Positions 52,155-61,838 of a stretch of 64,000 bases of DNA are shown here, piece by piece. This DNA is from Hahella sp. CCB-MM4 (GTDB lineage: Bacteria; Pseudomonadota; Gammaproteobacteria; Pseudomonadales; Oleiphilaceae). Both the position numbers and the translations under genes were made by a program. Below the pieces are notes generated by a model. It had not been told where the DNA came from and searched no databases. It saw nothing but the letters and a program-made list of their open reading frames with translations. The stretch is taken from the NCBI RefSeq assembly GCF_002260525.1, contig NZ_MRYI01000022.1, forward strand, positions 34,296-98,295. The letters run 5' to 3'. The first letter of the stretch is position 1. Each line of letters opens with the position of its first letter.

Positions 52155-55100
52155 GTGCCAACAGCCTTTTTAATCATATCCTCGAGCTTTTGCTTTTCCT
52201 GGGCATTATCCTGATACCAGTCATAGCAATTAATGCGATGCATCAAAGGGATGGATTTCTCCAATACCCTTTGGCGCCATATGTCACGAGCTCGAGTGTT
52301 GTGAAGTAGTGAGTTTATAGGAGCATCACATTCAATTCCGAGCCCGTATTGTCCGGTCTTTGGATTAATAATCGCGAGGTCCACATTGAAAGCATCTTCG
52401 TTAGCCCCTCTCTCCGGCTGAAATCCCAGTGACCGGATAAATTGCTCAACGGATTGAATAAAAGTATCGCCGATCTCGTGATAGCCCCCTCCCCTCTGAG
52501 TTACTGACTGTGCGAACCGGAAGATACGGCGCTTGGCATGCTTGATATCGCCGGAGGATATCTTTGAGGCATACTCAAGGTAGGCCTGTATGAAGTCGCG
52601 GGGTTTGGTGGGAGATCGCCCGGTCGCCAACATGTCGGATATATCCCGCAATGGCATTGAGGTCGCTATGATCACCTTATGACGTGCCCGGGTCACCGCC
52701 ACATTCAAGCGTCTTTCACCGCCTTTATGTCCCAATACACCAAAATTGCGGCGGAAAGAACCATGCTCGTTCAAGCCAAAGGTGGTACTGAACAGGATGA
52801 CATCGCGTTCATCGCCCTGCACGTTTTCAACATTTTTGACGAAGAAGCCCATGTCTTCACCATTCTGCTGCCGATCCTGCTCACTCAGGTATGCCTGGTA
52901 GAAATCGGGGTTTTGCTCGGCATAAGCCTGCAATGTGTCCTCTATCAGCTCCGATTGCTTCTTGTTGAAGGTGACAACTCCCAGACTTGGCCGCTTTTTA
53001 GGTGCTTCCTTCCAGATGTCGGCAATCAGCTCGACAATTTTGTCCGCTTCTTCCGCGTTTGTCTGATCCGTATAGACGCCATTAACATGATGAACATCGA
53101 TTGGTTTCTCCCGGATAACGACTTCTTCCGGGTGTAAGGCAGGAATATGCAGCTTTCCTGAATAGTAAGCAAAGTTTGAGAAGTCAATCAGCGCTCGATA
53201 GGCGGAACGATAATGAATTTCCAGCGTCCTTGTAGGAAGCACGGTTTTTCCCAATACCAGGAGGTCGGGACAATCTTTGATTTCGCGACGATTCCAGGCA
53301 TCTTCGTGTTGGGATACTTCAGCCTCGGAAGCGTCTTCATCCAGCTCCTCTATACTGTCATCTTCATCAAGCTCGACACTGCTTGAAAAGAAACTGGAAG
53401 GAGGCATTTGCTTCTCATCTCCACTGATGATGACGCGCTTAGCCCGATACAACGCAGGAATGGCAAAGTCCACCATCATCTGTGAAGCTTCATCGAATAC
53501 AACAACATCGAACATCCCCGCCACCCGAGGTAATGCCTGGCTGACAGCTTCAGGGCTCATCATCCATACCGGTCGCAAATCCGTGAGCCCGAGTTCGAGG
53601 CCGAGATCGATAAACTCCCGGAGTTTTTTGTACCTTTCTCCGCGTAGGCGGGTTATCTCATTCCATTGGGTTTCACTTCCCAGTGCTTCCATTGGGATGT
53701 CATGAACCAATAACGACTGGTTCAGGTGGCTTTTCTGCTCGTCAAACTCGGCGAGTGACAGGAGCTTGTCTTCCAGCTCCTGCTTGCCAATCAATAACGA
53801 AGGAATATTTTCCTCTATGCGCAGCTTCCAGCCCAGATAGGTTTCCCTTCTCACGCACTGCTTCAACTTCAAACCTAACTGGCTTGGCGGGAGACTGTTG
53901 AGTTCCCCTTCCATATCACGCAGTTCTTTAAATACATGCAGGACAATAGGATCAATAGTCTTGGTGCGTAACCGAAAACGCTGAAAGGTTTCCAATGTAT
54001 TTATATCGCCAATAATCTCAGCAACGCCCTTAAGATCCGCCATATTTTTACCGATCCACTGGCGATGCTGCTCAATCCAATCAGCGTCCATCCATACGGT
54101 TAACTTATCCAGAGCATTCAGACTATCCTCGCGTGCCTTTGCCCTGCTTAGGGTTTCGCTAAAGAGCGTGACAAAGCGATCAACGGATTCTTTACTGCCT
54201 GACCGTAACATTGTTTTGGCTTCCCCCTGGATGGGGCAGACTTTTACCGCTTTACACAAGTTGACCATCATGTCCGCCTGAGTGATCACAGGGGATATCG
54301 CCCGCCTGAGAAATTTCAAAGTCTGATCGGCTCCAGATTCCAGAGGAGTGGATAGTTTTTCCAGGCAGCCATTTAAATTCCTGCGCAATGGTGCCAGCTC
54401 AAGCTCAAGTCGATTTGCGTCGCGCAACGACACGACAGTGTCCTGGTCATAGGACTCGTTCAATTTTCCGAGAAAAGAGCGAATTCTGAGTTTTCGCCAG
54501 AAGCGTATTGGGCTGAACCTGGCGAGCCCTTCAGCGGGTTCACTCAGTTGCTGACATGCTCTTAACAGCTTTTGTAACGACCCAATATCCATCGAGCTTA
54601 ACGCGACGAAAAACCGGTCGTCATGAAAATCAGCATTGAGCTTGTCGAGTTCCTGGTAACTGTTTCGTAGTTGCTTGAGCGTATCCTCGCCCTCAGAGCG
54701 CTCATTCACTTCGTCATAAAAGCGATCGAACCAGATGGCCTTTTGGGCTATTTGTCTATCATTGAGAGATTTAATCTTTGGCAAATAGGTGTTGTCCCAA
54801 TCAACCAGGTCCATCAGGGCTTTATTATCATAGTCGGAAGAAGTTGCCTCCGTAATCGCTGCACGCTCATGCTCTGCTTTCTGAAATTCATCGAGACTGC
54901 GTTTTATGGCATCTATCGTGGCTATATCAGTACTAAAAATTGAAAAGCAATGCAGTGAACTGTGCTCATAGTTAGAGTTCAGCCAGTCGCTAGCAAGAGA
55001 GGAGCAATGATCTTCAAGCATCCCCAAAGTTGCCGGTGTTACTGACTTCAACAATTGTCTCAGCCTGGGTTGTACCGGAATCTGATCCGAGCTCTGCGAG

Positions 55101-58100
55101 TCAATATCAATGAGTTCGCATATGATTTGACGATAGGTCAACCCGCTGAGTTCATCACGTTGACAGATCGCGGTATGGCGCTCATTGAGCTCCGTTTCCA
55201 ACTGGTCAATAGTACCGGCGACAAGCCCCCTATTCTGCCTGATATGCCCTGCCGTTAAGCTATCGGATCGTAGGACTTCAGGGACTTGTTCCCTGATCGT
55301 GCGTATCACCGATTGGCGATCTTTACCTATATCCGTAATGGTTAATATCCGATGGCTAAGATTGACTGCCTCCAGACGCTTTTCAACCACACGTAACGCC
55401 GCCTGTTTCTGGCAAACCACGAGGACTTTTTCCTGCCTCCCGAGACAGTCAGCAACGATATTGACAATTGTCTGGCTCTTGCCGGTTCCCGGCGGCCCTT
55501 CGATCACCACGCCCGGAGCAATCCGACCCTGCAGTACAGCTTTGTCCTGTGAAGGGTCTGCCGGAACGACATTGAAGCGATCCAGCTCTGAGCTTGCTTC
55601 TGCAGTGCTTTGAACCGGTTCAGGCTCGGTGATTCTTAATAAGCTTTCCAGAGCTGTGCCCGTAATTGGCATGCGCTGCAGTTGCCGTAAATCCTCGGCA
55701 ATGGCCTGTCCACTGAACTGCGCGTTGAATATGACGGCTGAACCGTGGCCCGCGACGGTTTCGTCCGGGACTTTATAGGTCGTCACAGGATGCGTCTGTA
55801 ACCCTTGATGAAGTAGAGGTACCAGAGTACCAACCGCGTCCATCACTTCACTGATATTTAACTTTTCTCTTTCCAATACTTCAGAATGCAAGCTACGCCA
55901 TTTCTTGATGGTTGCCCGCCCGATCAAGCCTTCGAGCGCTGGATTGATGCGCATTTCGGCACGGTCCATGTCGTAACTCAGGGTTAACCTGGCCCGCGAA
56001 CCCACGGTATAGCCCATTTTGATCGGCCAGAGAAATATCGGAGCAACTCGGGGGCGCCCGCCCTGCTGCCCTGCTATCACCAGGAACGGAAATCCCAGGT
56101 ACAGACTATCGATTCCTGTGTCCCGCCGATTATTGGAGGCGGCTTGATGAAGGCGCCATAGTCGACGCTCGAGAATAGAATCCTGCTGAAAGGTGTGAGG
56201 ATCGACCTGCACAGGATTATCATTCCGGCTTAAAATATGATCTATCAGTGCTGTTGCCGGCTTTAATGCAGAGTTTAGTTCCGTCATGTCGATGCGGGCA
56301 CTGGTCTTGGCAATCGTTAGACGCACCAGAGGTCCACGCATCACCGAATTGGCAACACGTTTTTCGAAGAAGCTCAGGATATTGGCTGCATAATCCTGTT
56401 TTGGCGGCGCAGCCCATGCGTCATCGCTCAACGATAATAAAACGATCGCACGGGAAAGGCTGATTCGGCGTTGAACTCTAAAATCATCCGCCCAGTGATT
56501 TAGTGTCGGGTGGTCACATCGAGCGAAGTCTGCGATCTTTTCGTCAATGGCATCGTAAAGTTCACGCCTAGGTAAGATAACGAGTCTGCGGATTTCATCA
56601 GACTCCATTGGCCGTTGTTCATATTTTTTCGTCAGCTCAACCGCTTCCTCCACCACCATATTCAGCGGCGTAAACTGCTCGGATTTTGCGCAAAGCAGTA
56701 TCACCAGATCTTCTTCATTCAGGCGGGGTTTTTCCATCAGGTTTGCCAGGGCGTCATGTCCTGATGAAGGGTAGAGTTCCCGTAGACGGTCTCGCTCCGC
56801 TTCAAGATTCGCACGAGAGGTCGCCAGTGAAGCGGTTTTTAAACGGGTTTCATCCAGTTCGATTTCAAGCAGCCTGGCGCGCTCAAGGACACTACGGCGC
56901 CGATAATACAGTCGTACCAGCCAGGGCTCCCGTTCCATGCTTTCCAGGTGAACGGGTAGCTCCCCGGTGATAATGTCAATTCCCTCTTCGGGATGATCCA
57001 GCAACCAAGCGGGCATCACGAGTGTTCCCTGATTGACCAGGGGAAGCGCCTGATTAAGCTCCATAAGAGCCAGCGCATATTTCCATTGAGGCGCCAAATT
57101 AGCGTCCGACATCAGATGGCGAACTTTGGCCGGAATGGTAGTGTCGCCGTAGTTACTCTGTAACCAGGTGGCAAGTGCTCCGGTCTCGAAACATTGTATC
57201 CCGGCCTCCCAATGAATGTCGGTTGCCAACCCGAGAGCCAATTGCTCTGCGTTCGTATAGTTAATATCGTTAACGCAGAGCGTTTCATTTGTTTTTGCAA
57301 TGTCAGCCTGTCGGTGCTCTTGGGGAACCTCAACAAGTTCATCATTCAGCCAGCGCTTGACCTGCTCCCATTGCCAGCGCTGAAGTGGGTCCCTGGCCAA
57401 TAATCCCTGGAGCAACGGCTTCAGCTTTGGTGGAACAGTGTCTGGAATTTCTATCCCTCGAGTCACCACATGAATGGTAAAGGCGCGTTCGTTGATTCCC
57501 TCAAAGCAGCTACCAGCAGTTGCCTGCTCAAGAAGTATCATGCCCAGCCCCCACCAATCGGATGCGGTACTGACGCCACCGACTATGGCCTCAGGGGCGG
57601 AATAGCGAGTAATGTCCAGTGTAGCGACCGTGTCCAGGTCGAAATCAGATAATCGCGCCGAACTGAAATCGGTGATCACAAGATCCAATGGATCCGGGCG
57701 ACGAATCAATATGGCTCGCGGACAAATGTTGCGGTGCCGCACCCCCATTTCAGCAAGATCATGCAATGCACGCCCAAGCTCCTCGGTAATCCGCCTGAAT
57801 ACCTCCAGGTCCCCCGAATGAAAGTAGTCATTCTCAACCAACGATCCACCATCAATCCACTCAATGATTTCAAAGGATCGATGGTTCCAGCGACCGGTTA
57901 GGAGAATATCCGGAACATGGTCATGGTCGGTGTTACGCAATACATCATAAATACTGGTATCAGGCTCGTATTGCTCATGGAAAAGAACGAGGAAACCGAC
58001 CTCGCCGGCGGTATTTTCGACGCGGAAACAATCCCGGGACTTTCCGGTTGAGGTAATGTGCTCGCGTATGACCCAGCCTTCAATGCATTGTCCAATGAGT

Positions 58101-58471
58101 GGGTCTTGATGTGATTCAGCTGCTGTTGCTGTTTTATTATTTGTGGAAGCGGGCGCAGTTGCAGATCCTGATATCAGTGTCGACACCTCAGGAGCGGCAG
58201 CAACATCAGCCCCGCATTCAAGACACATAAATTCATCGTCAGGGACTATGTGCCCGTTTTCGCAAACCCTTACAGCTGTCTCAACGGTCTGTTCCTGGCT
58301 GCTGCCAGGGCTTTCCTCGGGATTAGGCTCAACAGCACGTCCCTTTAGAGTGGGAGCGACATCGGCCAGCCGCCAGTTGCAGCTTCCACCTGAAGCAGTT
58401 GTGGCGGCACAAAGCATTTCCGACATTGGACGCTCGGAACCACAGCTGGGGCAAACGCGTACTAATTCCAT
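52151..58471 (-). CDS. Zinc ribbon-pseudokinase-SF1 helicase-nuclease fusion
   Basis: 2106 aa. 1-100: two zinc ribbons (CPSCGSE with later Cys; CENGHIVPDDEFMCLECG). ~125-385: protein-kinase fold that keeps SAPE and DWWGLG, but the VAIK Lys is absent, HRD is HRN (~245), the following Lys and Asn are lost and DFG is DFS (~268), so it is a predicted pseudokinase. ~420-900: helical region and a DUF4011-like segment (LYLGFPFLVI, RVAPIFLWPIKM). ~985-1960: Upf1/COG1112-type SF1 helicase with GPPGTGKS (~992), DEASQM (~1657), GDEKQMPP, NVQGDERD and VAVTRARH (~1925). ~1985-2100: Vsr-like/MTES_1575-type nuclease (VDLAII ~2028, GIECD ~2042, then RARDIWRQRVLE and HRINCYDW). The start overlaps the radical SAM stop (TGATG). 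Helicase-nuclease fusions of this class are common in anti-phage systems. Confidence 0.92.
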   Translation of the reverse strand: MELVRVCPSCGSERPMSEMLCAATTASGGSCNWRLADVAPTLKGRAVEPNPEESPGSSQEQTVETAVRVCENGHIVPDDEFMCLECGADVAAAPEVSTLISGSATAPASTNNKTATAAESHQDPLIGQCIEGWVIREHITSTGKSRDCFRVENTAGEVGFLVLFHEQYEPDTSIYDVLRNTDHDHVPDILLTGRWNHRSFEIIEWIDGGSLVENDYFHSGDLEVFRRITEELGRALHDLAEMGVRHRNICPRAILIRRPDPLDLVITDFSSARLSDFDLDTVATLDITRYSAPEAIVGGVSTASDWWGLGMILLEQATAGSCFEGINERAFTIHVVTRGIEIPDTVPPKLKPLLQGLLARDPLQRWQWEQVKRWLNDELVEVPQEHRQADIAKTNETLCVNDINYTNAEQLALGLATDIHWEAGIQCFETGALATWLQSNYGDTTIPAKVRHLMSDANLAPQWKYALALMELNQALPLVNQGTLVMPAWLLDHPEEGIDIITGELPVHLESMEREPWLVRLYYRRRSVLERARLLEIELDETRLKTASLATSRANLEAERDRLRELYPSSGHDALANLMEKPRLNEEDLVILLCAKSEQFTPLNMVVEEAVELTKKYEQRPMESDEIRRLVILPRRELYDAIDEKIADFARCDHPTLNHWADDFRVQRRISLSRAIVLLSLSDDAWAAPPKQDYAANILSFFEKRVANSVMRGPLVRLTIAKTSARIDMTELNSALKPATALIDHILSRNDNPVQVDPHTFQQDSILERRLWRLHQAASNNRRDTGIDSLYLGFPFLVIAGQQGGRPRVAPIFLWPIKMGYTVGSRARLTLSYDMDRAEMRINPALEGLIGRATIKKWRSLHSEVLEREKLNISEVMDAVGTLVPLLHQGLQTHPVTTYKVPDETVAGHGSAVIFNAQFSGQAIAEDLRQLQRMPITGTALESLLRITEPEPVQSTAEASSELDRFNVVPADPSQDKAVLQGRIAPGVVIEGPPGTGKSQTIVNIVADCLGRQEKVLVVCQKQAALRVVEKRLEAVNLSHRILTITDIGKDRQSVIRTIREQVPEVLRSDSLTAGHIRQNRGLVAGTIDQLETELNERHTAICQRDELSGLTYRQIICELIDIDSQSSDQIPVQPRLRQLLKSVTPATLGMLEDHCSSLASDWLNSNYEHSSLHCFSIFSTDIATIDAIKRSLDEFQKAEHERAAITEATSSDYDNKALMDLVDWDNTYLPKIKSLNDRQIAQKAIWFDRFYDEVNERSEGEDTLKQLRNSYQELDKLNADFHDDRFFVALSSMDIGSLQKLLRACQQLSEPAEGLARFSPIRFWRKLRIRSFLGKLNESYDQDTVVSLRDANRLELELAPLRRNLNGCLEKLSTPLESGADQTLKFLRRAISPVITQADMMVNLCKAVKVCPIQGEAKTMLRSGSKESVDRFVTLFSETLSRAKAREDSLNALDKLTVWMDADWIEQHRQWIGKNMADLKGVAEIIGDINTLETFQRFRLRTKTIDPIVLHVFKELRDMEGELNSLPPSQLGLKLKQCVRRETYLGWKLRIEENIPSLLIGKQELEDKLLSLAEFDEQKSHLNQSLLVHDIPMEALGSETQWNEITRLRGERYKKLREFIDLGLELGLTDLRPVWMMSPEAVSQALPRVAGMFDVVVFDEASQMMVDFAIPALYRAKRVIISGDEKQMPPSSFFSSSVELDEDDSIEELDEDASEAEVSQHEDAWNRREIKDCPDLLVLGKTVLPTRTLEIHYRSAYRALIDFSNFAYYSGKLHIPALHPEEVVIREKPIDVHHVNGVYTDQTNAEEADKIVELIADIWKEAPKKRPSLGVVTFNKKQSELIEDTLQAYAEQNPDFYQAYLSEQDRQQNGEDMGFFVKNVENVQGDERDVILFSTTFGLNEHGSFRRNFGVLGHKGGERRLNVAVTRARHKVIIATSMPLRDISDMLATGRSPTKPRDFIQAYLEYASKISSGDIKHAKRRIFRFAQSVTQRGGGYHEIGDTFIQSVEQFIRSLGFQPERGANEDAFNVDLAIINPKTGQYGLGIECDAPINSLLHNTRARDIWRQRVLEKSIPLMHRINCYDWYQDNAQEKQKLEDMIKKAVGT

Positions 58472-59112
58472 CAGTCCTTCTCCGGTATCCGTGTTTGAGT
58501 GTGACTGATTTCGTGTCCCTCATTTGAAAGCTCTGCGGCCAATTTATACATCAAATCCTGCTCTCCAATTCCAGCCAGCCATATCTCGTCTGTATCTATC
58601 CTCGCGTCGAGGCCCCGTTCGGACTTACAAAGGACCTCCATATCAGCAAAAGCAGCTTTACCAAGGTCAGTCAAAAGGTGCAGCTGCTGATTATCGCTCC
58701 CCATCCAGGGCTTGGTTTGCGCCTGCTGGAAATCAAATGGCCCGGATATCAGGATATCAACCAAAGGCGCTAATTTTTTTAGCTTTTCTTCTATGTCAGC
58801 AAAGTGATATCCCGAGTAAACCAATGTTGAGACACTTGAGTTTGATTTGGTAAAGCAGAGGATGCGTAAAAGTTGCTCAAATTGATCAAAGGGCTCGCCG
58901 CCGCTGACCGTGAGACCATCGGAATTCGGGAGCCAGGATAACATGGCCTCTTCTACTTCGCTGATGTTCACCTGGTTTACATCCGTCGCCCAGGTGTCCT
59001 TTGAAACACAACCTACACAATGTATTGAGCAACCCTGAAACCAAATACCGATGCGCCTACCCGGCCCCAAAGTCGTCACCGGAAAATGCATTCGGGACAG
59101 TGCAATATTCAT
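58471..59112 (-). CDS. Radical SAM / 4Fe-4S single-cluster protein, NrdG-like
   Basis: 213 aa. CSIHCVGC (CxxxCxxC) near residue 28 is the [4Fe-4S] motif that binds S-adenosylmethionine, and TVSGGEPFDQ (~70) is the SAM-contacting GGEP motif. Length and layout match the minimal activase family (NrdG/PflA-like). These enzymes make a 5'-deoxyadenosyl radical to activate a glycyl-radical enzyme or modify a substrate. No ribonucleotide reductase or glycyl-radical enzyme is nearby; the gene lies 24 bp after the ClpA-like ATPase gene and overlaps the helicase gene by one base, so its substrate is probably a product of this operon or a nucleic acid/nucleotide. That last point is inference. Confidence 0.9.
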   Translation of the reverse strand: MNIALSRMHFPVTTLGPGRRIGIWFQGCSIHCVGCVSKDTWATDVNQVNISEVEEAMLSWLPNSDGLTVSGGEPFDQFEQLLRILCFTKSNSSVSTLVYSGYHFADIEEKLKKLAPLVDILISGPFDFQQAQTKPWMGSDNQQLHLLTDLGKAAFADMEVLCKSERGLDARIDTDEIWLAGIGEQDLMYKLAAELSNEGHEISHTQTRIPEKD

Positions 59113-59136
59113 TCATCCGAACCTTTCAGTCTGATG

Positions 59137-60963
59137 TTAATCCCTGCGCAGAACCAGAGTCGTATTTGAATCATTGTTGAGTACTGATTCAATGGAGAAG
59201 GCATCGCCAGGATTAGGATCGATATCAAACAATGCTCGGGATAACGGATTGATAAAATGAAATTCCAGTTGGTTTCGTATACCTCGACCGCCATTATTAA
59301 GATCTGAAATACACAGTTGCTGAAGGCTGGCTTTCGCCATGTCGTCTATTTTCAGGGTCAGCTGCAACTGGTCTTCAATCGCCGCAACATGCCCGGTGAT
59401 CATCATTTCAAAAATGTCTGCGGCAATATCCTGTCTTATAAAATCAAAGACGATAATATTTTCCCCGATTCTGTTTAGAAGTTCCGGACGGTTGATCTCC
59501 AATTTGAAGTACCGCTCTATCTCAGACTTCACTTTGACTTCGATATCCCTGTGCTGATCATCTGGGGTAACGTTAGGTTCACGGATGCCTTCGACGGTAT
59601 TCTTGTAGATGCCCAGATTCGACGTAAAGACAATAAAGGTTTCGGAGAAATAGACCCGGTCACCTCTCCCGCTCGTCAAGATCCCATCATCCAACACCTG
59701 AAGAAATTTATCGAGAATGCGGGGATGCGCTTTTTCAATTTCATCAAACAGTACAACACTGAACGGTTTTTCGCGCACCGCATTCGTCAGTTCTCCGCCG
59801 ACATCGTATCCAACATACCCGGGAGGGGCACCAATGAGACGTTGATCGGCGTGCTCTGCGCTGAACTCACTCATATCAAAGCGGATATAGGCCCGCTCAT
59901 CCCCAAACAGTAGACTGGTAATGGTCTTGGCGAGTTCGGTTTTCCCCACGCCGGTGGGTCCGGCCAGAAAAATAACGCCTCGGGGTCTGCTGCCTCTTTT
60001 GGCTGCGCCAATACCGGTGATCGCTCGCTTGATAATATCCAGTGCATGGGTGACGGCGTGATCCTGCCCTTTCACCCTTGCCTTGATAAAGTTATCGCCC
60101 TGGCGAATTTTATCTCTGTCGATCTTTTTCCACGGATCTTCTGTAACGCCGACTTTGTATCGTCGTACGGCATCACTGATATCGTCGATGCGAAGGTGTT
60201 CAATATGAGCCAGTGTGGTAATAGCCTCCAGATCCAGCAAAAGGAGGCTTTCAGTTTCATCAACAAACCGGTCAATCAGATTCTTCTGCTGCGGATGAGG
60301 TTGGTCCTGAAGACCACTTAGCAGAGTATTGGCCATGGCACGTCTAGCGATATGATCCGGCTTCCCTATGGGGATATGCCGCAGTTTAGGATTGCCAACA
60401 ACGAACCAATCGGGAAGATCCCCTTCCTTGTCCACAATCCAGATAACAGAATTGTAAAAACCACGACGCTCCTCACCATGAGGTTGCAGCCTGGCATGTT
60501 GGGATAACACCAGCGCCCGGGTAAAAGCATTGTGCTCGGCTTTGGATAAATGGTCCGGTGAAATACTGTATTGGGAGGCAAAATCCGCGATAACTGCAAT
60601 CGGAGCTTCTTTGTAATGTGTCAAATGCTCAAGTGATTGAGTGAATGCATCAATATTGTAGTTCGCCTGCTCAGGCTGTGTGATTGACCCCAGATTACGA
60701 AGTAGCTCCTGCTTTTCTGTCTGGGTTCCTGAAAAGAAGGCGATATCGAATCCAATAGCAGGGTTGTAGTACACGACGTGTTGATAGCCCAGCGATTGAA
60801 GCTCTAAGGTCAAATGCTCTCTTAAGGCATACCACCCCAACTGTCCCTGTCCATGATCATATAGTTGCCAGTCTTTGATATTGCCTGATAATACAAAATG
60901 ACTTTTTAAGGGTAAGAATCTGATTAGGTCACGCAGCCAGCGGGGTTTTTCGTACACTTCCAT
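59137..60963 (-). CDS. ClpA-like AAA+ ATPase with a degenerate first AAA domain
   Basis: 608 aa, first gene of the operon. The C-terminal half is a ClpA/B-type AAA+ D2 module: GPTGVGKTE (~336), DMSEFSAEHADQRLIGAPPGYVGYD in two conserved blocks, Walker B VVLFDEIEKAH (~403), sensor-1 TSNLG, Arg finger region RPELLNRI and sensor-2 GGRGIRNQLE. The N-terminal half (FVLSGNIKDWQLYD near residue 25, later IAVIADFA and SVIWIVDKEG) resembles an AAA domain but has no P-loop, so it looks inactive. There is no Clp N-domain and no obvious IGF/IGL-type ClpP loop, so protein remodelling rather than proteolysis is likely. The start is at the divergent region with the NlpC/P60 gene. Confidence 0.9.
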   Translation of the reverse strand: MEVYEKPRWLRDLIRFLPLKSHFVLSGNIKDWQLYDHGQGQLGWYALREHLTLELQSLGYQHVVYYNPAIGFDIAFFSGTQTEKQELLRNLGSITQPEQANYNIDAFTQSLEHLTHYKEAPIAVIADFASQYSISPDHLSKAEHNAFTRALVLSQHARLQPHGEERRGFYNSVIWIVDKEGDLPDWFVVGNPKLRHIPIGKPDHIARRAMANTLLSGLQDQPHPQQKNLIDRFVDETESLLLLDLEAITTLAHIEHLRIDDISDAVRRYKVGVTEDPWKKIDRDKIRQGDNFIKARVKGQDHAVTHALDIIKRAITGIGAAKRGSRPRGVIFLAGPTGVGKTELAKTITSLLFGDERAYIRFDMSEFSAEHADQRLIGAPPGYVGYDVGGELTNAVREKPFSVVLFDEIEKAHPRILDKFLQVLDDGILTSGRGDRVYFSETFIVFTSNLGIYKNTVEGIREPNVTPDDQHRDIEVKVKSEIERYFKLEINRPELLNRIGENIIVFDFIRQDIAADIFEMMITGHVAAIEDQLQLTLKIDDMAKASLQQLCISDLNNGGRGIRNQLEFHFINPLSRALFDIDPNPGDAFSIESVLNNDSNTTLVLRRD

Positions 60964-61225
60964 ATTCCGGATTTATCGTTGATTAACAAGGGATATTGAG
61001 ATATTCAGACCTAACAGATTAGATCATATTGTACTGAGCTCCAAGACAAACGATGACCTGTTGGTCTGCTTAGTCTTAAGCGACTTCGTTTGAGTAATCG
61101 TCCTCACCGACGTTTTCGGGTAAAAGCGTGCTAACATGCTTCACTTCAAACTAGTGATGAGAAGCTGTGCAAAAATCGAGCATCGCGTGCAGGATTTACT
61201 TCCAGAATGGTCTAAACTTTTTAAG

Positions 61226-61741
61226 ATGAAAGCAGTTTTTTCGGCTATATCCCTATTGTTGTTTTGTGCTGTTTTGGCCGCATGTTCCACTACGCCTGAA
61301 AGAAACTATCAGATCGCTATTGCAAAGCCGTCTTCCTTGCCCTCTTCCTCCTCTGCCCACGTTTCTCGCGATGTTCGAGCTCTTCTTGTAGACCATTATC
61401 AGGGATGGCGTGGTACGCCCTATAAGATGGGAGGACTGAACAAGTCAGGGGTCGATTGTTCTGGATTTGTTTACATTACCTATCGGGAAGTCTTTGGAAT
61501 GACTTTGCCCCGTTCTACAAGGGGGTTATCCAATATCGGTAGTGGGGTTTCCTTGTCGCAGGTAGCGCCGGGCGACCTGGTGTTTTTTAAGACCGGCACC
61601 AAACAAAAACATGTCGGTATCTACCTGGGAAAAGGTGATTTTGTTCATGCATCTACCTCTAAAGGCGTCATAATCTCAAATATACATACTCCCTACTGGA
61701 CTGACGCCTACCGTGAAAGTCGACGAGTTGCAAGGTTCTGA
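61226..61741 (+). CDS. NlpC/P60 peptidoglycan hydrolase lipoprotein (Spr-like)
   Basis: 171 aa from the chosen ATG. The signal peptide MKAVFSAISLLLFCAVLAAC ends in a lipobox (LAAC), so it is a lipoprotein of the cell envelope. The catalytic domain shows the triad: Cys in VDCSGFVY, His in KHVGIYLG and His in FVHASTSKGV. It cleaves peptide cross-links of peptidoglycan, like Spr/MepS. The frame is open 90 bases further upstream to 61136, but only the start at 61226 places the signal peptide at the N-terminus. This is an ordinary housekeeping gene that marks the end of the accessory region. Confidence 0.9.
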   Translation: MKAVFSAISLLLFCAVLAACSTTPERNYQIAIAKPSSLPSSSSAHVSRDVRALLVDHYQGWRGTPYKMGGLNKSGVDCSGFVYITYREVFGMTLPRSTRGLSNIGSGVSLSQVAPGDLVFFKTGTKQKHVGIYLGKGDFVHASTSKGVIISNIHTPYWTDAYRESRRVARF

Positions 61742-61838
61742 TTTCGATATCTCCCCCTTACCCCTCCCGGCCTTCCCATGCATAAAAGTCATTTTCGACT
61801 ATAGTTAATTACACTTTGTTGTATTTAGGCGTATAGAA

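Noticed and set aside
61136..61225. Upstream start of the NlpC/P60 gene
   Set aside because: It would bury the lipoprotein signal peptide 30 residues inside the protein.
60964..61225. Promoter pair for the divergent ClpA-like and NlpC/P60 genes
   Set aside because: A TACAAT-like -10 is visible on the minus strand, but no -35 at suitable spacing; too weak to list.
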